Shown in pieces: positions 1-9,586 of a DNA stretch of 64,000 nt. A program made the position numbers and the translations under genes. The stretch comes from Cladocopium goreaui (lineage: Eukaryota; Sar; Dinophyceae; Suessiales; Symbiodiniaceae): the NCBI GenBank assembly GCA_947184155.2, contig CAMXCT020001480.1, positions 212,001-276,000 on the forward strand, read 5' to 3'. Positions within the stretch are counted from its first letter, which is position 1. Every line of letters starts with the position of its first letter. The notes beneath the pieces were generated by a model. The model ran no database searches and was not told the origin of the DNA. It worked only from the letters and a program-made list of their open reading frames with translations.

Positions 1-2526
1 ACCGCCAAGGGCGCCATGAAGGGTTTTAGAGGCAGCTCAGGGAGCCGGGGGGGGTTAAGGGCAGCCTTACTGCCTAACGTTGCTTTCTGAACCAGAAGAA
101 AAGAAGAAAAATACGAGGAAAGCGCCCGGCAGGTGGGCCAAAGGACATGCTGCTAGGCCGCCAAGGGCGCCATGAAGGGTTTAAGGGCAGCTCAGGGCGC
201 CGGCGAGGGGGTTTAAGGCCAGCCTACTGCCTAACGTTGCTTTCTGAAACCAGAAGAAAATCTCCAGGAAAGCGCCCGGCAGGTGCCCAAAGGACATGCT
301 GCTAGGCCGCCAAAGGCGCCATAAAGAGTTTAAGGGCAGCTGAGGGCGCCGGGGGGGGTTTAAGGCCAGCCTACTGCCTAAAGTTGCTTTCTGAAACCAG
401 AAGAAAATCTCCAGGAAAGCGCCCGGCAGGTGGCCAAAGGACATGCTGCTAGGCCGCCAAGGGCGCCATGAAGGGTTTAAGGGCAGCTCAGGGCGCCGGG
501 GGGTTTTAAGGGCAGCCTACTGCCTAACGTTGCTTTCTGAAACCAGAAGAAAATCTCCAGGAAAGCGCCCGGCAGGTGCCCAAAGGACATGCTGTTAGGC
601 CGCCAAGGGCGCCATGAAGGGTTTAAAGGCAGTTCAGGGCGCCGGGGAGGGTTTAAGGGCGCCTACTGCCTAACGTTGCTTTCTGAACCAGAAGAAAATC
701 TCCAGGAAAGCGCCCGGCAGGTGGCCAAAGGACATGCTGCTAGGCCGCCAAAGGCGCCAGGAAATGTTTAAAGGCAGCTCAGGGCGCCGGGGCGGGTTTA
801 AGGGCAGCCTACTGCCTAACGTTGCTCTCTGAAACCAGAAGAAAATCGCCAGGAAAGCGCCCGGCAGGTGGCCAAAGGACATGCTGCTTGGCTGCCAATG
901 GCGCCATGAAGGGTTTAAGGGGAGCTCAGGGCGCCGGGGGGGGTTTAAGGGCAGCCTACTGCCTAACGTTGCTTTTTGAAACCAGAAGAAAATCTCCAGG
1001 AAAGCGCCCGGCAGGTGGCCAAAGGACATGTTGCTAGGCCGCCAAGGGCGCCATGAAGGGTTTAGAGGCAGCTGGGGGGTTTAAGGGCAGCCTACTGCCT
1101 AACGTTGCTTTCTGAAACCAGAAGAAAATCTCCAGGAAAGCGCCCGGCAGGTGGCCAAAGGACATGCTGCTAGGCCGCCAAGGGCACCATGAAGGGTTTA
1201 AAGGCAGCTCAGGGCGCCGGGGGGGTTTAAGGGCCTACTGCCTAACGTTGCTTTCTGAAACAAGAAGAAAATCTCCAGGAAAGCGCCCGGCAGGTGGCCA
1301 AAGGACATGCTGCTAGGCCGCCAAGGGCGCCATGAAGGGTTTAAAGGCAGCTCAGGGCGCCGGGGGGGGGTTTAAGGGCAGCCTACTGCCTAACGTTGCT
1401 TTCTGAAACCAGAAGAAAATTTCCAGGAAAGCGCCCGGCAGGTGGCCAAAGGACATGCTGCTAGGCCGCCAAGGGCGCCATGAAGGGTTTAGAGGCAGCT
1501 CAGAGCGCCGGGGAGGGTTTAAGGGCAGCCTACTGCCTAACGTTGCTTTCTGAAACCAGAAGAAAATCTCCAGGAAAGCGCCCGGCCAGTGGCCAAAGGA
1601 CATGCTGCTAGGCCGCCAAGGGCGCCAGGAAGGGTTTAAAGGCAGCTCAGGGCGCCGGGGGGGGGTTTAAGGGCAGCCTACTGCTTAACGTTGCTTTCTG
1701 AAACTAGAAGAAAATCTTCAGGAAAGCGCCCGGCAGGTGGCCAAAGGACATGCTGCTAGGCCGCCCAGGGCGCCATGAAGGGTTTAAGAGGCAGCTCAGG
1801 GCGCCGGGGGGGGATTGCCTAAGTTGGAAACCAGCTCCAGGAAAGCGCCCGGCAGGTGGCCACATGCTGCTAGGCCGCCACGCCATTGCTTTCTGAAACT
1901 GCCTAGAAAACCAGAAAAATCTCCAGGAAAGCGCCCGGCAGGTGGCCAAATGAAGGGTTTACATCAGGGCTGCTACTGCCTAACGCTTTCTGAAACCAGA
2001 GGGCGCGCATGAAAGGGTTTTTAAGGGCAGGGGCAGCTACTGCCTAACGTTGCTTTCTGAAACCAGAAGAAAATCTCCAGGAAAGCGCCCGGCAGGTGGC
2101 CAAAGGACATGCTGCTAGGCCGCCAAGGGCGCCATGCCTACTGGGCAGCCTACTGCCTAACGTTGCTTTCTGAAACCAGAAGAAAATCTCCAGGAAAGCG
2201 CCCGGCAGGTGGCCAAAGGACATGCTGCTAGGCCGCCAAGGGCGCCATGAAGGGTTTAGAGGCAGCTCAGAGCGCCGGGGGGGGTTTAAGGGCAGCCTAC
2301 TGCCTAACGTTGCTTTCTGAAACCAGAAGAAAATCTCCAGGAAAGCGCCCGGCAGGTGGCCAAAGGACATGCTGCTTGGCTGCCAAGGGCGCCATGAAGG
2401 GTTTAAAGGCAGCTCAGGGCGGAAAATCGCCAGGAAAGCGCCGGCAGGTGGCCAAAGGACATGCTGCTAGGGCGCCGGGAAACGTTTAACGGCAGCTAAC
2501 ATCGCTTTCTGAAACCAGAAGAAAAG
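1..2526. repeat. 147-bp tandem repeat array
   Basis: About 17 units of roughly 147 bp, each running from GGCCGCCAAGGGCGCCATGA through a G-run, GCCTACTGCCTAACGTTGC and AAAGCGCCCGGCAGGTGGCC. Units are nearly identical up to about 1780, scrambled with internal deletions at 1790-2050 and 2380-2526, and the array continues off the left edge. The unit is 49 codons long, so the minus strand stays open across consecutive units and gives a repeated peptide starting MSFGHLPGAFLEIFFWF. That frame looks like a by-product of period and composition; nothing supports a real protein. Confidence 0.95.
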
Positions 2527-2579
2527 GTGCCGCGAAGCCACTTTTTCTCGGGCGCGCTCCCCCTGCAGATGGCTGGGGT

Positions 2580-2690
2580 CGGCGGATATATCATATTACA
2601 TATTACATGATACATATTACATATTATATATAATTCCATATATTACATATAATTATCTATGAATCTATTAAGTACGATTGCAAATTGTAT
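2580..2690. repeat. AT-rich low-complexity segment
   Basis: Runs of ATATTACAT and related words between the GC-rich tandem array and the 116-bp duplication. No coding or structural signal is visible. Confidence 0.7.
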
Positions 2691-2920
2691 ATAATTGTAT
2701 ATTTTATATGTAATATTATATTAATTGCATGTGTCAACATTCTGCACGCTTGAACTTTTATCCCAATTAAAGTCCAAAAAGTGAAGAGGTGCGACATATA
2801 ACGAATATAATTGCATATTTTATATGTAATATTATATTAATTGCATGCGTCAACATTCTGCACGCTTGAACTTTTATCCCAATTAAAGTCTAAAAAGTGA
2901 AGAGGTGCGACATATAACGA
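2691..2920. repeat. 116-bp direct tandem duplication
   Basis: Two nearly identical copies, starting at 2691 (ATAATTGTATATTTTATATG) and 2807. Both contain CAACATTCTGCACGCTTGAA and end in GCGACATATAACGA. They differ by a few substitutions, so the duplication is recent. Confidence 0.9.
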
Positions 2921-2941
2921 AATGCAAAAACACTTTTGACT

Positions 2942-3051
2942 TACCCTCTGGTAAACGAACAGTTTGCGAACTTGAAAATGGCCCATTTATAGTTGATTTA
3001 CCTATTTTAGTGGTGTTTTTCCATAGTTTTTTGTATGTTTACCAGAGGGTA
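2942..3051. mobile_element. TIR element, family A
   Basis: 110 bp between TACCCTCTGGTAAAC and its inverse GTTTACCAGAGGGTA. The internal part has the family words AAAATGGCCCATTTATAG and TTTTCCATAG. Intact ends. Confidence 0.85.
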
Positions 3052-3260
3052 TCTCCCAAGATCGCCCTTCAATTCACACATAAAGCACACATTGGCACCT
3101 TGTCGTGAGGAGTACTGGCTTTGCCTTTATGCAGATTGGACCAAATTTGAACAATCCAGGCAGGCTGCTGGAATTGGGAGACTGGAGTGATTGAGTGATT
3201 GTGGGGAATGACTCTGGCTGACTCTGGTGTACTTCGTGTACTTCGGAGTATCAGGTAGGT

Positions 3261-3374
3261 TACCCTCTGGTAAACGTTAACAAAAAAACTATGGAAAGAT
3301 CCACCATTTTTCATGGGAAAATCCACTATAAATGGCCATTTTCAATAGCTATTTTGACATAACCAGGCCGGGTA
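3261..3374. mobile_element. TIR element, family A, variant right end
   Basis: The left end is TACCCTCTGGTAAACG. The right end is ACCAGGCCGGGTA, a CCGGG variant also seen at 13975, 14391, 15947, 24438 and 50825, marking a subfamily in which AGAGGG is replaced by GGCCGGG. Confidence 0.8.
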
Positions 3375-4002
3375 CGTATTAAAGCGGTCAGCGTCTACAG
3401 CGTATGGATCGTGCGCTTGAAGTTGACTCCCACATCTAGCCAGATATGGAAAGGCGTCTCATGAGGTAACGGGCCATAATTTGAGATGGCAATTAAGGAA
3501 ACAGAAAAACAAAAAGGACAGGAACGATTGATTAACTAATATAGTTATGTTTCATATAACTATATCATCAGTTATCAGGAACGTGATTTTTGCAGGTAAT
3601 GTTTCATTGACAGCATTTCGAACAAGAAGTTGATTTAATGGATATAGGTATTTCCATGTCTTTCCCATTGTCATCTTTCTTTGCTAGTGGGGATTCAACA
3701 CCCCCCCAGTTCGCTGACCCCCGCAATAATGGCTGACTAAGATTCACCCAGATCAACGCGGTTGTTGGTGGTTCGTAAGCCGTTCACAAATCTTGATGGA
3801 AAGCAAAGGTGGGGCCCTTCAACTATAGCAAAGTTATGCTACTGCTAAGGCTAAGTTGGTAAACACAACTCCAACAACTATGGTAACAAAAAAATGGACA
3901 AGACATTGGATAAGTATGCTAGATCTATCGAACTACTTCATCGGGATTCTAAACCAACAAACTTTTCCCGGGGGGGTTCAGGGTGGTCCCATTTTTTCCG
4001 TG
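3375..4002. other. Non-coding stretch, nothing recognised
   Basis: No convincing exon or repeat except a CGTAAGCCGTTC word near 3774 that is shared with the motif cluster at 8.1-8.8 kb. Probably intron or intergenic. Confidence 0.4.
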
Positions 4003-4110
4003 ACAGCTGTGCTTCGATCGTCGAGGAATGGCCTGGCACGACCCAACTTCCAAGCCGTGAGTGACGTGCAGATCCGCTTGGGAGAGAACTCGCACGAGGA
4101 TGGCGATGGC
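4003..4110 (+). CDS. Candidate internal exon, unknown protein
   Basis: A GC-richer island reading NGLARPNFQAVSDVQIRLGE, followed by an acidic stretch, and ending before GTTTCTGG (donor at 4111, phase 0). It is flanked by AT-rich repeats on both sides, as are all the exon candidates here. The 5' boundary is not fixed. No family recognised. Confidence 0.4.
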
Positions 4111-4399
4111 GTTTCTGGGGTTTCTGGCCACCCGGGATATGATTTTTTTCGCACAAGATGGGGAAGATATGTGAAAATCCATGGGAAAATCCATGATGAG
4201 GTTTCAAACAACCGGAGTTAGTCATTTTGAAGGTACAATTTGGAGCTATTGAGTGAGATTTGTTTTTTAGTTTTCGAAGCAGAAAGGAGTTTTGGGGTAT
4301 ATAGCCCATTTTCACTAAAACCCAAGGGATGTGGGGCCAGGGGATATCAGAAGCGCCACAAGTGATGAGGAGAAGCACCCTAGATTCATGATACTCAAA

Positions 4400-4505
4400 C
4401 TGGTTGGTGGTTTGGAACACGACTTTTATTTTTCCATATATTGGGAATAATCATCCCAACTGACTTTCCTATTTTTGAGAGGGGTAGGGCTCAACCACCA
4501 ACCAG
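4400..4505. mobile_element. TIR element, family B
   Basis: 106 bp from CTGGTTGGTGGTTTGGAACA to ACCACCAACCAG. Contains CCCAACTGAC followed by a T-rich run and GAGAGGGGT in place of the usual CAGAGGGGT. Confidence 0.85.
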
Positions 4506-4603
4506 CAAAGGTTGATCAAAAAGCTGAGGGAAGGCCCTTCGGCAGGATTGGCACCTAATATCGGAGCGAAGACCAGATTCTTTTGGTGATGACCAGATAG
4601 AAT

Positions 4604-4712
4604 TACCCTCTGGTAAACAAACAGTTTGCTATTGGAAATGGCCATAGAAATAGTTGATTTACCCATTAAAAATGGTGATTTCCCATAGTTTTTTTTTGTT
4701 TACCAGAGGGTA
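4604..4712. mobile_element. TIR element, family A
   Basis: 109 bp, TACCCTCTGGTAAACAAACA to GTTTACCAGAGGGTA. The arms pair over about 15 bases; the inner right arm is overwritten by a T-run. Confidence 0.85.
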
Positions 4713-4825
4713 AACCTTATCTAGGAATCTAGGGTAACTAGAATATTGATTGCCAGAATGATCCAATACCTTTTGGGTTTATTCTGGTTTATTGATTTGA
4801 GAGGTTAATTGGTGCAATCTTTCAG

Positions 4826-4877
4826 GCCAACATTGGAGAGATGCTATTGCACGGACGCCTAGCGCTGTCTGACTCTT
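4826..4877 (+). CDS. Candidate short exon, unknown protein
   Basis: After a CTTTCAG acceptor (ends 4825) the sequence reads ANIGEMLLHGRLALSDS and then TGA. Phase 0 matches the donor at 4111. It could be an internal exon whose donor lies just before the TGA, or a terminal exon. Weak because it is short. Confidence 0.25.
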
Positions 4878-5318
4878 GAGTCAGTGCATCCAAAGAGTTT
4901 TTTTAATCCATTGTATCCATCCCCGAACGTTAAAAAATGTGCTACCCTCCTTCAATCTCGTAAGACTACCTCTGGGAGGGACAGTGGAATTCAGCTTTTC
5001 CACAATGAATAAGGATTTAACCCGCACATGCGGAATTTGATCTGGTAATTATGGTACATTTCCCAAGACATATTATATGTAGCTGACCAGGCTGACCAAT
5101 ATAATGATGATCAATATAGGAGGATCGGTTTTGGATACCCTAGCACAAGAAACTGCAGTTAAAGCATGTTAAAGCCTTTTACATCAGTTGTAAATGGCTA
5201 TCAATGGGATTCTCATTCCATTTTGACGGGCTTATAACTGACTAAAACTGATAAAGAGCCGTAATTTGGGGGGTAATTTCTTGTGCAAAAAAACTTGCAA
5301 TTTCCTCTGGAAATCGAG

Positions 5319-5427
5319 GTCTGGACCTTTCGTATGCCCGGGCTACACCAACCAGCAGTTGAATGATGAGTGCTTCATCATCGATGGCCGAGGAATGAGG
5401 TTGGGAGCGGCTACAAAGTTGGATCAG
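5319..5427 (+). CDS. Candidate internal exon, unknown protein
   Basis: Reads SGPFVCPGYTNQQLNDECFI, then IDGRGMRLGAATKLDQ, between an AATCGAG acceptor and CAG|GTTTCG donor (phase 0). The family-B element at 5453 starts 26 bases into the intron. No domain recognised. Confidence 0.45.
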
Positions 5428-5452
5428 GTTTCGATGAAAGCTGGGATCTTAT

Positions 5453-5550
5453 CTGGTTGGTTGTTTGGAACATTTTTTATTTTTCCACATATTGAGAAGA
5501 ATAAACCAAACTGACTAATATTTTTCAGAGGGGTTGAAACCACCAACCAG
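5453..5550. mobile_element. TIR element, family B
   Basis: 98 bp, CTGGTTGGTTGTTTGG to CCACCAACCAG, with CCAAACTGAC, TATTTTTCAGAGGGG and the GTTGAAACC variant near the right end. It lies in the intron between the exons at 5319 and 5960. Confidence 0.85.
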
Positions 5551-5787
5551 CTGATATCTATAGATATCTAAGATCTTGTTGATTGCAGGTTAGGGCCTGG
5601 TTAGACCAGGTAAACCACGTTCCTTTTTTGTTCGGAGGTTTGAACTGGTGGCCAACTGGTCAGCCGATCGGCTGAGCAGGGTGACACAAAAAAACTCAGT
5701 TCGGTGAATGCGTCAAACTCATCATTTTCAATCGGTTTTTAGTGCTTTCAGTCCAGTTATCTTTTTTTGGGGGGGGTCATGGTTATG

Positions 5788-5910
5788 GCATGTTCTTGGT
5801 CAATCTTGGATGGGTAGAAACTCATCCTTTAGTCTTTTAATGTATGGGATTATCTACGTTCACCAGGCAAGAATTTGTCATTTTTTTGCGTATCTAAGAT
5901 TGGCCATGTA
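5788..5910. repeat. Dispersed repeat, family L
   Basis: Shares GGTCAATCTT, TTTAGTCTTTT, AATTTGTCATTTTTT and TATCTAAGATTGGC in order with 46305-46418. The two copies are diverged direct repeats. Confidence 0.7.
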
Positions 5911-5959
5911 AATTCGCCATGTCTGATGAAAGATGAAGATTTCATTTCAGATTTCCCAG

Positions 5960-6130
5960 GTCGCTAGGCCTCTGATGGTTATGGCTTTCGTCGCACGTCC
6001 GGAGGTGGTATCGGACTCGGGATTGCCTGGAACGCCACACCCGGGGATACACCTTCGCTGGCCGATCGGACGAGATGGTCAAGGCCGCGGAACGTGGACG
6101 GGGAACGTGGGGGGAACGTGTCGCACGAAG
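5960..6130 (+). CDS. Candidate internal exon, unknown protein
   Basis: 171 bp (57 codons) between TTTCCCAG (ends 5959) and AAG|GTATTG. Phase 0 at both ends matches the donor at 5428. The frame joined to the upstream exon reads ARPLMVMAFVARPEVVSDSG and onward. An alternative acceptor at 5967 opens another frame (ASDGYGFRRTSGGGIGLG), so the frame is not certain. Confidence 0.4.
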
Positions 6131-6364
6131 GTATTGGGTTTATTTCAGCCATGGGAAAGATAGGATATATCACAGATATAACACAGTAATACATATATAT
6201 CCAGAAATGTCCAATGAAGCTATAGTTCAATATGGTTGATAGTTGGTGGTTTCAATCATGATCAATGTTTCAATCGTGGTTTCCCTCCTAACTGACGGTT
6301 TTGAAGGCATGGAAACTAACAATCAGAATGTGTTTCATCTTGTGTGGGATAACCCTCCTCTATC

Positions 6365-6490
6365 TGGAGGTTTCCTAAGTCATGGGGGTATCCGGGTACC
6401 CCTAAATCATCATCCATTTGAATAGGATTTTCCATTACAAACAATCCAATCATCCAGCTATTGGAGATCCCCCATTTCAGGAAACTCCAT
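6365..6490. mobile_element. Inverted-repeat element, family I
   Basis: GGAGGTTTCCTAAGTCATGG at the left and CCCCCATTTCAGGAAACTCC at the right, with GGTACCCCTAAATCATC inside. Related copies lie at 6686, 15449, 19329 and 55771. Confidence 0.7.
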
Positions 6491-6500
6491 ATAATTCACA

Positions 6501-6604
6501 TACCCTCTGGTGAACTAACATAGCAATGGAAAATCACCATTTTTCATGGGAAAATCCACTATAAATGGCCATTTTCCATTGCTATGTTAGTTCACCAGAG
6601 GGTA
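6501..6604. mobile_element. TIR element, family A, perfect arms
   Basis: 104 bp. The first 34 bases (TACCCTCTGGTGAACTAACA and on) are an exact inverse of the last 34, making this one of the youngest copies. The loop is the conserved CACCATTTTTCATGGG core. Confidence 0.95.
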
Positions 6605-6685
6605 ATTCATATAATTCCATTAATATCTCCTCTGTTACAATTTTGGACAGTGTCCGAACAGCCCCTTACTTAATGCGGAAGCACG

Positions 6686-6957
6686 GGAGTTTCCAGAAAT
6701 GGGGGTACCCCCAAATGGATGGATAATGGATAGTTTATAATAGAAAATCCATCTACAATAGATGGATAATGGATGGATAATGGATGGATAATGGATGGAT
6801 AATGGATGGATAATGGATGGATAATGGATGGATAATGCTGGATGGTTTATTTATAATTATATTATATAGTATTTATAGTATAGTTTATAGTATTAATAGA
6901 AAATCCCACTAAAATGGATGATGACTGGGGGTACCCCTATTTTAGGAAACCTCCATA
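6686..6957. mobile_element. Inverted-repeat element, family I, with internal minisatellite
   Basis: Ends GGAGTTTCCAGAAATGGGGG and CCTATTTTAGGAAACCTCC. The centre has expanded into about eight copies of the 11-mer GATGGATAATG (6755-6840). Confidence 0.75.
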
Positions 6958-6992
6958 TCCTTTCAACTCATCCTTTTCCGGAATTGCACGAT

Positions 6993-7085
6993 CTGGGTAA
7001 ATTTCATTCCGACCGAACCCTGTTCTCCCGGTTCGCCTGGAAGAATGGTTAGGATTCGGGGAATTATCCCAATATTTCAGTGAGG
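6993..7085. repeat. Dispersed repeat, family E (diverged)
   Basis: CTGGGTAAATT, GACCGAACC, TGTTCTCCC, ATCCCAA and TTTCAG in the same order as the copies at 51861, 55656 and 56134. Confidence 0.6.
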
Positions 7086-8050
7086 TCGCTCCAATGACTC
7101 CAATGTTCCAGGGGAATATCCCAATTATATTAATACACTAACCCGAAATAAGAATTATTATAAGTATATTATAATTATCCCTTATTTCAGGTTAGTGAAT
7201 GATAAAAGAAACATACCCAGCACCATGCGCTCCCTTCTTCAGATTCATTCAATCCCCGTCTCAGTTGATTTGACCAACAAAACGACGCATGGCACAAGTG
7301 GTTCAAGGATCTCTTTGTTGCTGCATTGCTAGAGAGAATTTCAATGTTCGACTTTTTGATACGGCTTCAAAGAAACCATGGATCATAGTTTCGATGCAAT
7401 CTTTCACTTTTGGGTTGTCTACAAGACCACTGAAAACTAAGCCGCCCCAAATTGCCCTAAGATAAACCTCGAATGTCCTTGGTTTTCCCCGTTTCCCTTG
7501 TTGAGGTGTTCCTTCTAAACTTTAAATACGGTCTTCATTTGTGTTGTTTTGTTGGGGTCTTAGGAAAGACTGCATCAAAAACACCCGATGACACCCTACG
7601 AAAGTAGAGGAGAATCAGCAAGGAAACCAGACACTCTACAGGATCACCCCCGAACCTTTTTAGTTTTTATTAGTTTGTTTATTTCACTGACTTCCAGGGA
7701 TAGGACGCTGCTTTTCCAATTTTTTTGAGACCTACTGCAAGCGGCAGCAGGGAAGGACATCCTTTAGCGCCAGTGAAGTGAAGAAGACGTTTATTTCACT
7801 GTTTTTGCCCTTATTTCTCCAAACCGAAACAGCCGCAATCCCTGGGATTGACATTCTTTTCCACAAGAAAACATAAGACCCTGGGAACATAGAGTCGTTA
7901 TGTTACTAGAAAGGTGGCTGCAGAAGGTTCTCTCCAAATACCATTGAGGTTAGAAATGATTACTGTATAACATATTATAACATATCATAACCATATGAGC
8001 AGCGTTCTAAATTCCCCTTTACTTGTTTAGTATTGGGCTTGAAATAATTC
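7086..8050. other. Non-coding stretch with one small hairpin
   Basis: At 7131-7197 CACTAACCCGAAATAAG pairs with CTTATTTCAGGTTAGTG around an AT loop. Nothing else is recognised; long open frames are absent on both strands. Confidence 0.4.
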
Positions 8051-8059
8051 CATCAAGTC

Positions 8060-8815
8060 GTAAGACTTTCCTTGGGTTTCGTAAGCAGTGCGAAAGGTTT
8101 GACGTAAGCATTGGTCACAAACATGTTGCCGTAAGCCGTTCGTAAGTCCATGTCGGGCCATGAGAGCTGGGGCTCAAACAAGGTTGTGTGCTTCATTTGG
8201 TGCATGCTATTGCATGCTATTGAATGTCGATGATTAATTATGCCATTATGCCATTGCATATAGGGAAAGCAGGCCAGAGCGAATGCTACTTTCTTCGCGG
8301 TATTGTTTGAACATCAAACCAAAATTCACAGAATCCGAATCGGAGATCGGAAATTGCCGTAAGCTCGGCGTAAGCAATCCGTAAGCGAGTCGTAAGCGAA
8401 GGTTGCCTTCAGTGACCCCTGGCACAGAGTTGGCAAGGCCGAAGCCGGCAGTTGAGGTCCAGCAGTGCCCACTGCGCACGGAAGTTGGCGAAGAGTTGGC
8501 AAGGCGGAAGTGGACGTGGAAGTTGATGCAGACATGGTCGAGGAGAAACTGGAGGCGGAGGAAGAGGAGGAGGCGGAGGAGGAGAAGGAGGAGGAGGAGG
8601 AGGCGGAAGAACAGCTCTGATAAAATCTAACAACCTCACCTGGTAGGTGGGGAAAAATGCATCTTCCTAGCACGTGTTTTTCACTAAAATTTCACTCTTT
8701 GGTTTGCCGGGAAAGTTTGCCGTAAGAGATGCGTAAGCTAGTTCTTTGAAGTTGCTGTGCCGTAAGCAAAACCTTGGAAAACGTAAGCGAACGTAAGCTC
8801 CTACGTAAGCTTTGA
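8060..8815. repeat. Cluster of dispersed CGTAAGC motifs
   Basis: About 16 occurrences of CGTAAG(C), often as GCCGTAAGC, for example three within GCGTAAGCAATCCGTAAGCG at 8350-8395 and three at 8780-8811. Spacing is irregular, so this is not a simple tandem repeat. One more lies near 3774. Confidence 0.75.
8403..8660. repeat. GGA/CTC-rich dispersed repeat, family N (reverse copy)
   Basis: Contains a GGAGGAGGAGGCGGA run next to TAAAATCTAACAACCTCACC. The reverse complement reappears at 21301-21475 (GTGAGGCTTGTTAGATTTTA followed by CTCCTCCTCC). The frame over the run gives poly-Arg on + and poly-Ser on -. I do not call a gene. Confidence 0.65.
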
Positions 8816-8821
8816 ATTGTT

Positions 8822-9340
8822 TCTCAGGAGATCAAAAGGAATTTTGAACACAGCTCATATGTGAAATAACCCCCATTAGTTGGGATAGAACATGATATAA
8901 GCCCACCTGTTGCTACACATCCAATTCTAAGTGGAACGGCACTCCGAAACTGACGGAATTCAGGTGGCGGGCGAGTGGGTCGACACCAGGAGAGTCGAAC
9001 CGAACGGGGCTTGGGGTACCGAACTGAGCAGTTGATGGAACTTGCTGATGGAACCCGCAAGCAGCACTTCTTTCACTTTTCTTGACACATGTTGTTTCAT
9101 GATACTTCACGCAGAATAATTCCAGACTTATTCTACATTTGGCAGTTTCGTTTTTGTTGGTTGTCCAAAAGTCAAGTATAGCTCAAACTGCCAGTGAAAA
9201 TGGGTTAATGTGTGCCTCTGATTAGTGTGAGGGGCCCCCCCCCCTAAACAATTTGAGGATACTCTATAACTCGCACTTTTTTTCGCCCCCCCCTCAGCAT
9301 TTTTTTGGTCAATCAACTTAAGAAAGGATTTCAATTTACT
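8822..9340. other. Non-coding stretch, nothing recognised
   Basis: Contains C-runs at 9235 and 9285 and no recognisable repeat or exon. Confidence 0.35.
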
Positions 9341-9586
9341 TTCAATTGATTTCAATTTACTTTTAATTTACTTTCAATTGATTTCAATTGATTTCAATTG
9401 ATTTCAATTTACTTTTAATTTACTTTCAATTTACTTTCAATTGATTTCAATTTATTTTTAATTTACGTTCAATTTACTTTCAATTGATTTCCATTTACTT
9501 TTAATTTACTTTCAATTTACTTTCAATTGATTTCAATTTACTTTCAATTGATTTCAATTTACTTTTAATTTACTTTCATTTTTTTT
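9341..9586. repeat. Low-complexity TTTACTTTCAATT repeat
   Basis: Irregular alternation of TTTCAATTGATTTC and TTTAATTTACTTTC with a period near 10-12 bases, directly abutting the 246-bp array. Confidence 0.85.

Noticed and set aside
670-1029. 119-aa minus-strand frame of repeated MSFGHLPGAFLEIFFWF peptide
   Set aside because: It exists because the tandem unit is a multiple of three; unit-length changes break it repeatedly and no start or splice context is conserved.
1-2526. CRISPR-like array
   Set aside because: Contiguous 147-bp repeats without unique spacers in a eukaryotic context; a tandem satellite, not CRISPR.
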